From: Clostridiales bacterium
GTDB taxonomy: Bacteria > Bacillota > Clostridia > Saccharofermentanales > Saccharofermentanaceae
Reading direction: 5' to 3'
Length of the DNA: 64,000 bases
NCBI GenBank assembly: GCA_017961235.1
Contig: JAGCXQ010000021.1
Coordinates: 17,009 to 81,008 of the forward strand
The position numbers and the translations under genes are program-made. The notes under the pieces were generated by a model that saw only the letters and a program-made list of their open reading frames with translations, made no database searches and was not told the DNA's origin. Shown piece by piece: positions 42,203-50,910 of the stretch (its first letter is position 1; each line of letters begins with the position of its first letter).

Positions 42203-43184
42203 CGTTGATCTCCACGCCGCTAATGTTGTCTATGTTAAAAGCTCTTTTGAATTTCATCGTAAAATCGCCACTTTCCAGTGAACCGGTAACAGAAAAGCTC
42301 GCTTTACCATCAGAAGCAACAGTGATACCGCCGTCGGCAGTTATTCCGCCAAATTTCCCCGCATCAAATATCTCGATACGTTCTCCGTCAGTAGTAATGA
42401 CAGTAACATTATTCACAACAGAAGGCTTCTGACCAACATAGTCCTTATCCAGCCGGCTGATTCCATAGGGCGAAAGTGTGAATTCTTTGCCATCCGGTGA
42501 ACGAAGGGTCTTCGTCGGAACATTCGGTTCCGAAAGAAGATCTATGTAGATACCTTCGAAATACGTGTAGTCTTCTCCTAAAACGTATCCACCATACTCG
42601 TTTCTTTCATCGGTTTCCACCCATTCCATAAACTGCAATCTGGTCGGGCGGGAATTATCGACGTAAGGCTCATTCACCGCATATGTACAGTTCCAGGTAA
42701 TCTCGTATTCACTCTGTGCATTCCCGTCACTGTATCCGGATCCCTGCGCCGGGACGATCCATTCGCCTGTATCAGCATATATTCGTTTTCTGTATATGTC
42801 ATGTGTTTTAATATGATTCTTCGCATCTTCCGTAAGGGCTGTCAGCGTATAAACCATCTCGGTATAATTGCCATCACATATCTGCACGTCAACGGTTAAC
42901 CGGACCTTCCCGTTTTCAACAGTACTTCCACTAGCGAGCAGGTTCTTCTCGATCATCTCCGCACCCTCTTCGCCGTAATAGATACTTACTTTATCACGGT
43001 GCGTGAGCTGTCTATGGGCAAAGACACTGACAGGGATCATGATGGCTACCGCAGCGGCAACGAGGACAGCGGTTCTGATCCTCTTTCGCATAGTGATCGT
43101 ATGCTTCGCTTCGATGATCTTATATTCATTGACATATTGCTCGTCGATCTTACTTGTGATGTTCATATATTCCTGCTCGTTCAT
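42180..43184 (-). CDS. Anti-sigma-factor-like membrane protein (DUF4179 type)
   Basis: 334 residues. A cytoplasmic N-terminus of about 35 residues, one membrane helix (IRTAVLVAAAVAIMIPVSVF, about 36-55) and a large outside domain (MVYTLTALTEDAKNHI). Its ATG overlaps the stop of the ECF sigma gene (ATGA), the classic arrangement for sigma/anti-sigma pairs. It should hold the sigma factor inactive until an outside signal is sensed, perhaps involving the two solute-binding-like proteins encoded downstream. Its 3' end is duplicated twice after the stop. Confidence 0.82.
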   Translation of the reverse strand: MNEQEYMNITSKIDEQYVNEYKIIEAKHTITMRKRIRTAVLVAAAVAIMIPVSVFAHRQLTHRDKVSIYYGEEGAEMIEKNLLASGSTVENGKVRLTVDVQICDGNYTEMVYTLTALTEDAKNHIKTHDIYRKRIYADTGEWIVPAQGSGYSDGNAQSEYEITWNCTYAVNEPYVDNSRPTRLQFMEWVETDERNEYGGYVLGEDYTYFEGIYIDLLSEPNVPTKTLRSPDGKEFTLSPYGISRLDKDYVGQKPSVVNNVTVITTDGERIEIFDAGKFGGITADGGITVASDGKASFSVTGSLESGDFTMKFKRAFNIDNISGVEINGVKYMAE

Positions 43185-43744
43185 AGTGATCCGTCCTTCC
43201 TGTCAATATACTGTCTCAGGTCTTCTCTCATGCGGTGCAGCATGGTCTTGATCTTACTCTGTGAAAAACCTGTCTTTCTGGCAATGTCAGCGATCGAATC
43301 ACTGTACCAGTACCGTCCTACGAATACTAATCGTTTTTCTTTGGGAAGAGTGCTGAGAAATTCGTTGATGTACTCTGCTATTTCATCACTTCTGTCGTCA
43401 GATATGCTGCTTCTATCGGGGATGCACTCGTTCATTTCAGATGTCAGCTCCACAAGCTGAACAGACCGTTTCTGCGCAGTGTTTTTCTTGATCACATCCA
43501 GTGCCGAATTCCGGCAGAGCGCGGCAAGATACGCAAACAGGTTCTCCGGACGCGTCGGAGGGATCGTGTTCCAGGCTCGCGCATATGCGTCATTCACACA
43601 TTCCTCCGCATCTCTTCTATCGGAAAGAAAGCGCGAGGCAAACCGGAGAAGGCGGCCGTTGTAACACTCGATGGTGTTACTGATCGCCTCTTCATCTCTG
43701 TTAAAATACAGATCGATTATGGCTGAATCGTCCATTTTTTTCAT
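43181..43744 (-). CDS. ECF-type RNA polymerase sigma factor
   Basis: 187 residues from ATG 43744 (MKKMDDSAIIDLYFNRDEEA), which follows GGAAGTG; MDD at 43735 is an alternative. Region 2 (YNGRLLRFASRFLSDRRDAE, ECVNDAYARAWNTIPP) and region 4 (LSTLPKEKRLVFVGRYWYSD, DIARKTGFSQSKIKTMLHRM) are complete. It directs transcription of its own operon and others in response to a cell-envelope signal. It is followed by the anti-sigma gene and two solute-binding-like genes. The wide window 43745-43830 before it shows no clear housekeeping promoter. Confidence 0.92.
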   Translation of the reverse strand: MKKMDDSAIIDLYFNRDEEAISNTIECYNGRLLRFASRFLSDRRDAEECVNDAYARAWNTIPPTRPENLFAYLAALCRNSALDVIKKNTAQKRSVQLVELTSEMNECIPDRSSISDDRSDEIAEYINEFLSTLPKEKRLVFVGRYWYSDSIADIARKTGFSQSKIKTMLHRMREDLRQYIDRKDGSL

Positions 43745-43860
43745 CACTTCCAGTACTCTCTTTCCCTGTAAGTAGAAATCCACACCAAAATGGTTACACA
43801 TTATTCCGGAATATTCAAAGAAAAATGGCAAAAAACCGAAACATTAAATAATCATAATAA

Positions 43861-43889
43861 AAAGCAGTCCAGAAATTCCTGACTGCTTT
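43861..43889. terminator. Hairpin AAAGCAGTC/GACTGCTTT
   Basis: AAAGCAGTC (43861-43869) pairs with GACTGCTTT (43881-43889), with an A-rich run on the left side. On the minus strand it ends the HAD-GNAT operon before the sigma operon. Confidence 0.75.
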
Positions 43890-43973
43890 CGTCGATCTGT
43901 TCACTTATCTTCATTATATTCTGTGAGGTTCTTCACCTGTTCTTACACAGATCGGAACCGGCTCGCGGATAAT

Positions 43974-45098
43974 TTAATCCAAGGACTGGCACTCGATGGT
44001 CTTCATCATCTCGCAGAAGCCGTTTCTTTCATAAAAGCGCATGCCGTCCACATTCCCGGGGAACACCTGCGTGCGGATGAAGTCCACGCCTTTTTCTTTT
44101 CCGTACTTCTTCGCCTCTTTGACCAGAATGGTGCCGATACCTTTACTGCGAAGATCTTCACGGACGCAAAGATCCTGCATATAGACCACGCTCTGCGGCT
44201 TCAGGCAGGAAACCTTTTTCTGCTGAAGGATCATCACATGCACAAATCCGACTGCTTCGCCGCCGATATCTGCTACCAGGATATCCTGGGTATCGCTATC
44301 AAAGATCGACTGGAAGAATTCATCTGTTCTCTCGCCGATGACAAAGTGCTCCGGCTGATACCGGACGCCGTCTTCCTCCAGCGCCAGATAAAGAGCACGC
44401 AGAGCCGGAAGATCTTCCGCCGTTGCTTTTCGGATAGTCGTATCTAACCGCATAAATACCTCCAGAAGAGTTGAAATTGAAGTTACCCCGGAAGGAATCT
44501 CCTTGCCGAAGCGGTTCAGCCATAAAGTCCTGATCCCCAGTGCCGACGCACCTTTGACATCGCTGCTTACCGAATCCCCGATATGGATCACTTCCTCCGG
44601 AGCAAGGCCGGTCTTAGAAAGCGCCAGCTCGAACAGTTCTTTTCGCGGCTTATAAGACCTGGCATCTTCTGATGTAAACACGCCGGCCGGATGAAGCCCG
44701 TGGTAGTCAATGGCACTTCGGATATCTATGTTATCGATGTTGGAAACGATATAGATCGGGAGCAGACTCCTGTCGAAAAACTCTTTCGTGTCTTCAAAGA
44801 TCTCCGGCCGGCTCCACTGGGCAAAAAGGCGGTCACATAAGGCGGACGCATCTGCCGTAGATCCGAAGTTTTCGATCGTGTGGGAAAGAGCTTCCCGCTC
44901 GATATCGCGCTGCAGCTCGAAGCTGTCGCCAAAGGAAGAAACGAACATACTCTGAAAGTCCTTCCACCAGAAAGAATCGATCTCGGAAGTCTCCGCTCCG
45001 TTTCCTGTGTCATGGATGATCTTGGAAATCTCACTAATGATCTCTCCATCCTCATGGACAAGCGTGCCGTAAAAATCGACAAACAGTGCTTTTATCAT
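43974..45098 (-). CDS. HAD hydrolase fused to GNAT acetyltransferase
   Basis: 374 residues from ATG 45098 (MIKALFVDFYGTLVHEDGEI), with AAGGAGA upstream. Residues 1-215 are a HAD phosphatase: FVDFYGTLV (D8), IVSNID, YKPRKELFE and IGDSVSSDVKG. Residues about 222-374 are a GNAT N-acetyltransferase (TTIRKATAEDLPALRALYLA; acetyl-CoA site VREDLRSKGIGTILV; FYERNGF near the end). A single protein would remove phosphate and acetylate, possibly on the same small molecule such as an amino sugar. The frame continues without a stop across the joint. It lies 28 bases after a second GNAT gene. 8-mer (45086) encodes IKALF. Confidence 0.88.
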   Translation of the reverse strand: MIKALFVDFYGTLVHEDGEIISEISKIIHDTGNGAETSEIDSFWWKDFQSMFVSSFGDSFELQRDIEREALSHTIENFGSTADASALCDRLFAQWSRPEIFEDTKEFFDRSLLPIYIVSNIDNIDIRSAIDYHGLHPAGVFTSEDARSYKPRKELFELALSKTGLAPEEVIHIGDSVSSDVKGASALGIRTLWLNRFGKEIPSGVTSISTLLEVFMRLDTTIRKATAEDLPALRALYLALEEDGVRYQPEHFVIGERTDEFFQSIFDSDTQDILVADIGGEAVGFVHVMILQQKKVSCLKPQSVVYMQDLCVREDLRSKGIGTILVKEAKKYGKEKGVDFIRTQVFPGNVDGMRFYERNGFCEMMKTIECQSLD

Positions 45099-45126
45099 CG
45101 TAATCTCCTTCGCCTTATTCCTGGTC

Positions 45127-45711
45127 TTATTCCTGCGGAACGATCCGGTCCTCGTACTCCGGATGACCGGCCAGTGCTTTTCGGACATCAATATTGTAAT
45201 CAACCACCTCACAGTGCGCATCTACGTCATCGAAATACTCGCGGATGCGGACGCCGCCAAATGCCTCCATCGTCTTCCAGGATGCCGGATTATGAAGGTC
45301 CGCGTCCATAAACACCGTCTCGATGCCGTGCGCGGCGCAGACCTTCAGGCCCAGGTAGAGGTTTACGTTATTGTATCCCTTGCCGCGCTCCGTCGGACGG
45401 ATGCTGTAGCCGATGTGGCCGCCGTACTTGCGGAGCCGTTCATTCAGCGCCAGGCGGATATTGATCATGCCCACGATGCGCTTGTCCGATTCTCTGACCA
45501 GAAAATAGGTCCGCGCCGGCACCCGCTCCTCGTTCGGCACCTGCACATAATCCCTTTCCAGCTTCTCCAGCCAGCCTTCGTAGTCATCGACATAGCTGTC
45601 CAGCGCGCCGGTGCCGTTGATGTCCGAGTGATGCTCGTAGAACTCTTGGATGAACTCGATCGCATCCTGCTTCCTGCCGATGCCCGGCACCTCGAAATAC
45701 AGCCTCTCCAT
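45127..45711 (-). CDS. GNAT-family N-acetyltransferase
   Basis: 194 residues. The acetyl-CoA-binding motif is GYSIRPTERGKGYNNVNLYLGL (quoted in parts: GYSIRPTERGKGY, NVNLYLG), followed by VFMDADLHNPASWKTMEAFGG. YFEVPGIGRKQDAIEFIQEF opens the protein, as in predicted acetyltransferases with an N-terminal helical part. It is transcribed just ahead of the HAD-GNAT fusion; the two likely act on related substrates. Overlapping the start region upstream is a TTCGACACT inverted repeat. 8-mer at 45174 encodes RKALAG. Confidence 0.88.
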   Translation of the reverse strand: MERLYFEVPGIGRKQDAIEFIQEFYEHHSDINGTGALDSYVDDYEGWLEKLERDYVQVPNEERVPARTYFLVRESDKRIVGMINIRLALNERLRKYGGHIGYSIRPTERGKGYNNVNLYLGLKVCAAHGIETVFMDADLHNPASWKTMEAFGGVRIREYFDDVDAHCEVVDYNIDVRKALAGHPEYEDRIVPQE

Positions 45712-45728
45712 ATGGTCTCCTTGCTACT

Positions 45729-45830
45729 GTTCGACACTTAGTTTTACAATCACTATGCGAGTGTCGAACGATTTGTCGAATACTGCCGCTATTTACACTT
45801 TGTTTGACAATCACCTTGCGAGTGTCGAAC
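45729..45830. repeat. Inverted repeat GTTCGACACT/AGTGTCGAAC, two units
   Basis: GTTCGACACT (45729-45738) pairs perfectly with AGTGTCGAAC (45760-45769); a second right arm lies at 45821-45830 with a decayed left arm. Both units contain ACAATCAC-TGCG in the loop. It lies just upstream of the GNAT start, so it may be an operator or another hairpin array; an 8-mer (45857) follows. The remainder of the 340-base gap holds a terminator. Confidence 0.7.
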
Positions 45831-45887
45831 AATATGTTGAATAGCTGCCAGGCTAAGTGCTTTTCCAGCGGGAACATCCGCACAAAG

Positions 45888-45929
45888 AAAAAACTTAGTC
45901 CGGACAGGTCACCCTCCGAACTAAGTTTA
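45888..45929 (-). terminator. Terminator of PEBP lipoprotein gene
   Basis: AAACTTAGT (45891-45899) pairs with ACTAAGTTT (45920-45928), followed on the minus strand by TTTTTTC. Confidence 0.85.
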
Positions 45930-46051
45930 GTATATCATTTAAGCTCATCGCCAAGAAACAGCTTCGTAGTATAAAGCCGTCAGCCGCGCGTCTTGCCTCA
46001 GCTCTCGAGCCTTTACCTCGCTATTCAATAGCGCTGCCGCGCGAAAAGCAC

Positions 46052-46732
46052 TTACACGTTATCCTTGAACAGCCCGGAAATCTTTCCTGCGCCGAGGATG
46101 TTGCCGGTGTTCCCGTCTTTGTCGGTGTCCAGCGCCTTGATGAAATCTCCGATCTGCGGACAGCCGTCTCTCAAGCTGCCCTGGATCTTCTCGACGGGGT
46201 TCTTCAGCGCGATCACGTAAACCACGTAATTGTGCGTACTCCCTTTCGGCGGATACGGTCCGACGTAGTGCCGCCTGTCGGAGAATCCCTCGGCGACCTT
46301 CGGCTCCGTAATGTTGTCCTGCTTCCAGTGCAGGAAGTAGTTCGCGCTCACATCGACCATATAGACGACATAGCAGGACGCGCCCTCGACCGGATCCCAG
46401 GAAAGGTCCGGCGACAGGCTCTTATTCGAGCCGGCGTTCGAGTTCTCATCGTCCCAGTGTCCGTCATGGAGGCTTTCCGATCTTACGGCAAAAGCACTGT
46501 ACTGGTTTATGTTTTCATCGTCGCTGTAGTCTGCAACGGGCGCCGCAGTTTCCGTCGCGGTGGTATCTGATGCAGCATCTGAAGCAGAATTATCCGCAGT
46601 GGTATCAGAAGCAGCCGCCTGCGTAGCGCTGGTCCCTAATGCAGATGTACTCTCCTTATCTTTCGAACCACATCCTACCAGCGAAAGCACGACCGCCCCA
46701 CACAGAATGCCTGCCAGTATTCTTTTTTTCAT
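46052..46732 (-). CDS. PEBP (YbhB/YbcL) family lipoprotein
   Basis: 226 residues from ATG 46732 (MKKRILAGILCGAVVLSLVG, lipid Cys next), with GGGAGG upstream. A short Ser/Thr/Ala linker (about 27-60) leads to a phosphatidylethanolamine-binding-like domain: KSLSPDLSWDPVEGASCYVV, HWKQDNI, YVGPYPPKGSTHNYVVYVIAL. Such proteins bind small ligands or modulate kinases; surface-anchored versions are not characterised. 8-mers: 46490 (YSAFAVR) and 46044 just after the stop. Confidence 0.88.
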   Translation of the reverse strand: MKKRILAGILCGAVVLSLVGCGSKDKESTSALGTSATQAAASDTTADNSASDAASDTTATETAAPVADYSDDENINQYSAFAVRSESLHDGHWDDENSNAGSNKSLSPDLSWDPVEGASCYVVYMVDVSANYFLHWKQDNITEPKVAEGFSDRRHYVGPYPPKGSTHNYVVYVIALKNPVEKIQGSLRDGCPQIGDFIKALDTDKDGNTGNILGAGKISGLFKDNV

Positions 46733-47000
46733 GTTCTTTCCTCCCAAATTATGCATTCCTATATATTATACACATTCCTTCGAAGCAGCTCATTCCGCCA
46801 ACGCATTATTCGATCAGTGCATCAGCGGCCGGAGCATCAATCAATCGAGCATCATTCCGCCACGAATATTATTTTGCAACAGAACCGGATCCAGTGTCGT
46901 CTTTTATGCAGAGTGAAAAATGCATAGAGAAAAAGTGCAGTGAATGAAAGAAAGAAAAGCAGTTTGAATGAATGAAAAAGGATGGAATCAGGGAATGGCT

Positions 47001-48650
47001 ATGTTTAAGAACAGCAAGTGTTTGAAACTGATCAGTGCGATGCTTATCGGAAGCATGCTGCTGGCAGGATGTTCAAAGGCAGAAGAAACGAAGAAGAAAA
47101 GAAAGAGCGAGAAAGAAGTTGCGGCTGCCCAGGAAGAATCTACTGAAGCCGAAGAGGAAGAAGCTGAAGAACCGGAAGAGAGCCAGGGCGCCGCGGATCC
47201 GAACGGTAAGAAAGGCAAAAATGGCAAGAACGGAAAGAGTGTTGCTTCCGCTTCCGGTACATATCATCTGGATACTGCGCTCTGGAGTGCAGATATCCCC
47301 AGCACCTATCAGTATGATACAACTAAGGCCATCAACACAGCCGATGAGAACTCCTATCACTTTCACTCAGATGCGAACCCGAATGCATACTGGGTAATAT
47401 ACCTCATAAAAGAAGATGCAAGTGAATTTCGAGATAAATACAAGACTTTCTTCTCAATGATGGATTATGCCAACGGAAGTCTTCCGACAAGAAAAATCGA
47501 CGGACATGATTTTGTCGAATTTTCCTACATGAATAGGAACGCCGAAAGAGGCATGATGGAAACAGGTTACGTTTACCGTCACGAGGCGGGCTCGATGACC
47601 GTACTGGTTGCCTTTGGAGAAAGAGGAGAGCCGGATGATTTTGAAGGATGGGATCTCGTGAACAGCATTCATTTCGATCTCCCGGATCTCGGCCTGTCCG
47701 ATCCGCCGTTCGGATTTATGTCCGGCGAACACAGAAGCGAAGTAAAGGAACAGCAGCTCGCCCAGTACAAGGTCACTCCCGTGCAGTGCAGCTTCAGTGA
47801 GCATGTCTACATCACTTCTGAAAAGGGCATATACCCGTTCTCTTCGACCGCTACACACGTAGCCGCTTCGGAGAAATACCTCTATACCTATTCGCTTCGA
47901 AAAGAACTCGTCACGATCTACCAGATCAACGGCGAGCAGATGACGAAGGTTGCCGAATTATCCTACACGAAAAGCACTAACTCAGCGACTCTTCTCGATA
48001 ATGATACCGTGACCTGCATCCCGGATCCGGATGATGCGGGAAAATTCATTCTCGTAGAGACCATCAACGGTCAGGAGAAAGTCTTATCCTGCCTGAATGA
48101 AGTGAAAATATCCCCGGACGGACAGACGATCGTATCTCATGGTGTCTGGGCAGACCAGGTCCGTCTCCTGCACCGCAAACCGTATGCCAAAACGATGACT
48201 TCTTCACCGCTCACACTGGAACTCGATTCCTCTCTTGAGAAGCCTGCGCTGAGATACTTTTTCTTCGCAAATAACGGGATCTTCGTGTCACTGCGAGGCT
48301 CGGAAGCTGACGCGACAGAGCGTCTCTTCGAATTTGATCTTAACGGAAAAGCGGTCCGCGAGATCAAAGACGATGCGCATGAACATCTTTACGTCGAAGA
48401 GATGTATGATTTCGGAGACGAAATCCTAATGGATAACTATGAGTTTTATGCCATTGAGCTCTGGAACAAGGAAGGAAAATACATCTCCAGCGTCTCTATT
48501 TTCGACCTGATCGGAATATCCAGAGACGAGGTACAGTTCCCGCATTACTCCTTAGTAAAAACAGGCGACGAAGGCGATTTCCTCCTTCTCTTCGCATATG
48601 AAAATGACGGCATCTTAGAGGATCTGATCTACAGGATCCATATTGGTTGA
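47001..48650 (+). CDS. Lipoprotein with Lys/Glu linker, unknown function
   Basis: 549 residues. ATG 47001 (MFKNSKCLKLISAMLIGSML, then LAGC) is preferred because AGGGA lies 6 bases before it; an in-frame ATG at 46968 has no ribosome site. After the lipid Cys come Lys/Glu-rich and GKKGKNGKNGK stretches (about 25-85), then a PsbP/PrsW-like alpha/beta domain (YHFHSDANPNAYWVIYLI, VLVAFGERGEPDDFEGWDLV) and a beta-rich C-terminal part that looks like propeller blades. No known family assigned. A terminator lies 80 bases after the stop. 8-mer at 47970 encodes TKST. Confidence 0.78.
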   Translation: MFKNSKCLKLISAMLIGSMLLAGCSKAEETKKKRKSEKEVAAAQEESTEAEEEEAEEPEESQGAADPNGKKGKNGKNGKSVASASGTYHLDTALWSADIPSTYQYDTTKAINTADENSYHFHSDANPNAYWVIYLIKEDASEFRDKYKTFFSMMDYANGSLPTRKIDGHDFVEFSYMNRNAERGMMETGYVYRHEAGSMTVLVAFGERGEPDDFEGWDLVNSIHFDLPDLGLSDPPFGFMSGEHRSEVKEQQLAQYKVTPVQCSFSEHVYITSEKGIYPFSSTATHVAASEKYLYTYSLRKELVTIYQINGEQMTKVAELSYTKSTNSATLLDNDTVTCIPDPDDAGKFILVETINGQEKVLSCLNEVKISPDGQTIVSHGVWADQVRLLHRKPYAKTMTSSPLTLELDSSLEKPALRYFFFANNGIFVSLRGSEADATERLFEFDLNGKAVREIKDDAHEHLYVEEMYDFGDEILMDNYEFYAIELWNKEGKYISSVSIFDLIGISRDEVQFPHYSLVKTGDEGDFLLLFAYENDGILEDLIYRIHIG

Positions 48651-48730
48651 ACCTGCATTTACCGCTCTTCCGCAGGCAAATCGCCGAACACATAACCGCA
48701 AAAGCCAAACTATAACCTCTTATAACCAGC

Positions 48731-48768
48731 GGCCGGATTCTTCGCACTGAAGGATCCGGCCACTTTTT
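48731..48768 (+). terminator. Terminator of lipoprotein gene
   Basis: GGCCGGAT (48731-48738) pairs with ATCCGGCC (48754-48761), followed by ACTTTTT. Confidence 0.85.
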
Positions 48769-48808
48769 ACCGGTGTCACGGGGGCAGTATCCTGGGGTTA
48801 GTGTCACA

Positions 48809-49113
48809 GATAGGATCAAACCGTAGATTTGTGACAAAGGATCCTATCTGACAAGTGCGGCGATAGGATCAAACCGCAGATTTCGAGCAAATGATCCTAT
48901 CTAATAAGTGCGGCGATAGGATCAAACCGCGGATTTCGAGCATATGATCCTATCTAGCAAGCTCGATGATAGGATCAAACCGCGGATTTCGAGCATATGA
49001 TCCTATCTGGCAAACAAAACGATAGGATCAAATCGCAGTTTTGCAACAAAAGATCCTATCTGACAGGCAAAATGATAGGATCGAATCGCAATTTAATAGC
49101 AAATGATCCTATC
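48809..49113. repeat. Six tandem 53-bp units, each an inverted repeat GATAGGATC/GATCCTATC
   Basis: Left arms GATAGGATC start at 48809, 48862, 48915, 48968, 49021 and 49074, exactly 53 apart; right arms GATCCTATC close hairpins of about 40 bases. Loops are conserved (AAACCGCGGATTTCGAGCA type) and drift along the array; spacers read TGACAAGTGCGGC and variants. One unit of this arm family also occurs inside the array at 22.5 kb. Not CRISPR: the loop is as conserved as the arms. Confidence 0.93.
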
Positions 49114-49120
49114 CTGTATG

Positions 49121-49163
49121 AAAAGCGGCAGAAATCTTCTTTCCCGAAGAGTCAGCCGCTTTT
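49121..49163. terminator. Hairpin AAAAGCGGC/GCCGCTTTT
   Basis: AAAAGCGGC (49121-49129) pairs with GCCGCTTTT (49155-49163) just after the repeat array; loop has a second small stem (TCTTC/GAAGA). Bidirectional by sequence. It lies 80 bases before the XRE gene. Confidence 0.65.
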
Positions 49164-49242
49164 ATGGGAGATAGAGAGTTTTCTTGATTTCCGATGCTAA
49201 ATACTTCATACTTTTTATAGACTCTTTAGATGACGGTAGAGT

Positions 49243-49632
49243 ATGGACAAGGAACGAACGGGTAAACTGATCACGGAACTTCGCAAGGAGAAAGGGCTCA
49301 CCCAGAAACAGCTGGCCGAAGCATTGAATGTGACGGACAAGGCGGTTTCCAAATGGGAGCGCGGGCTCAGTTTTCCTGATATTTCCATGCTTGAACCAAT
49401 CTCTCAGACACTGGATATATCGATCATGGAGCTTCTGGCCGGGGAAAGGAAGGGAGAAGATGAGCCCCTGACCCGGGAGGAAGCCCAGAAGATCGTCAAA
49501 GAATCGGTCGAACTTTCCGACGAAGAGATCCGGCACAAGCGAGAACGAAGCCGCCTTTTGATCATCATACTGATCGTACTGATCCTTCTGATGATTTCCC
49601 TGACACTAAACGTAATCAGCCTGACGAATTAA
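49243..49632 (+). CDS. XRE regulator with C-terminal membrane helix
   Basis: 129 residues. Cro/C1 helix-turn-helix (ITELRKEKGLTQKQLAEALN, VTDKAVSKWERGLSFPDISM) covers residues 8-62, and a single C-terminal helix (about 104-124, LLIIILIVLILLMISLTL) anchors it in the membrane. Membrane-bound XRE regulators of this shape are common in Clostridia. It is followed after 15 bases by an acyltransferase gene that it may regulate. The ribosome site is weak (GGTAGAGT). Confidence 0.9.
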   Translation: MDKERTGKLITELRKEKGLTQKQLAEALNVTDKAVSKWERGLSFPDISMLEPISQTLDISIMELLAGERKGEDEPLTREEAQKIVKESVELSDEEIRHKRERSRLLIIILIVLILLMISLTLNVISLTN

Positions 49633-49647
49633 TAAGGAGAAGCCAAA

Positions 49648-50820
49648 GTGAGTTTTACGATTACCTTTTATATCAGCTTAGCTCTCCTGGGAGCGATCCT
49701 GATCCTGAATACGAAAAGAAGGCCTTCTTCAGAAGAGCCGTTCTTCGACCGGATCTTAAGCAAAGAGATCCAGGGTTTCCTTGCGCTCTTTATCATCGTC
49801 CACCAGACAGTCGTCACTTTAGCACACTTCGAAGTGGACGACTATGCCATGAAGGAATTCTTCCACTTTTTCTTCTATGGAATCCTGGCGGTATCGTTCT
49901 TCTTCTTCTCTTCCGGCTTCGGCCTTGTGAAACGCTGGATGACAGATGAGAACTACACCAAAGGCTTCATGAAACGAAGGATCTTTACCGTTCTCGTTCC
50001 GTTCTTCATCTGTAACTATATCTATCTCACGGATGCCCTTCTTCACAACATCCGTTACGGCGGCCACTTCACCTTCGTGGAAGTCATCTTCGCATTCTTC
50101 GGATTGTTCCTCGTCAATAACCAGATGTGGTTCGCCGTCGAGATCATGATCCTCTATATTGCCTTCAGGATCGTTTTTTCCAGAGTGAAAAGCGCCCGTA
50201 CGGGAATCATCATCATGACGGGCATCGTTTTGGTCCTGATCGCTATCGGTCTTTCTGCCGGTCACTCCGATTCGCCGCTTATGTCCTACTGGTTCAAAGG
50301 CGAATGGTGGTACAACACAATCCTGATGTTCCCGCTTGGAATGCTCTACGCTTATAAGGAAGAGCGCATTAATGCTGTCATCAAAAAGGCCTATGTGGCA
50401 ATTCTTCTGTCCTCTTTCGCGCTGGTGATTCTCATGGACTTTGTGCACAGAGGACTGATCGCGGATCAGGTCTACTACCCGGAAACTTACGGGGCGAAGT
50501 ACCCGATCCTCGATAAGCTTAAGGGGCTTTCTGCAGAAACGATCTACGAGATCGTATTCATCATCCTCGTCCTGACGCTGGTATCACGCTTTAAGCTCGA
50601 TAATCCGATACTGAAGTTCCTTGGAAAGATCTCGCTGGAGACGATCATGCTCAACTACTTAATGAATTACCGGCTTTTCTTCCTTTACACCAGATACGGC
50701 ATCGCGGTGTATCTGCCGGCGGTCATCGTCAGTACGATCGCTGCAGCCTCGGTCGTATATCTTCTGAAGAATCTGGTCCTCGAGAGAAGATCGAGACTGT
50801 TCGATGGAGAAGTAAAGTAA
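49648..50820 (+). CDS. Acyltransferase-3-like membrane protein
   Basis: 390 residues, about ten membrane helices; starts at GTG 49648 with AAGGAG 10 bases upstream. Signature pieces are IQGFLALFIIVHQTVVTLAH (family: ..G.A.l.Vv.~H), FFFFSSGFGLVKRWM and NNQMWFAVEIMILYIAFRIV. Members transfer acetyl or other acyl groups to exported polysaccharide or peptidoglycan. Paralogous to the first membrane domain of the divergent-orientation gene at 51-54 kb (MWYIVEIAILYLVFFIIYRL; SLETIMLNYL against SMELYLLHNL). Confidence 0.85.
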   Translation: MSFTITFYISLALLGAILILNTKRRPSSEEPFFDRILSKEIQGFLALFIIVHQTVVTLAHFEVDDYAMKEFFHFFFYGILAVSFFFFSSGFGLVKRWMTDENYTKGFMKRRIFTVLVPFFICNYIYLTDALLHNIRYGGHFTFVEVIFAFFGLFLVNNQMWFAVEIMILYIAFRIVFSRVKSARTGIIIMTGIVLVLIAIGLSAGHSDSPLMSYWFKGEWWYNTILMFPLGMLYAYKEERINAVIKKAYVAILLSSFALVILMDFVHRGLIADQVYYPETYGAKYPILDKLKGLSAETIYEIVFIILVLTLVSRFKLDNPILKFLGKISLETIMLNYLMNYRLFFLYTRYGIAVYLPAVIVSTIAAASVVYLLKNLVLERRSRLFDGEVK

Positions 50821-50910
50821 GAGAGGAAAACGAAGAAGAAAGCAAGAGACCGTCTCAAACGAGGCGGCCTCTTTTCATGCGGATGAGTTTTAGATGATGA
50901 ACCTTAGCGG

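Noticed and set aside
47073..47366. Frames in the Lys/Glu linker of the 47-48.6 kb lipoprotein
   Set aside because: Low-complexity shadows; the plus frame has the lipobox signal and continues for 549 residues.
48809..49113. 53-bp periodic repeats as a CRISPR array
   Set aside because: The would-be spacers are nearly as alike as the repeats, each unit is a single hairpin, and no cas genes are present.
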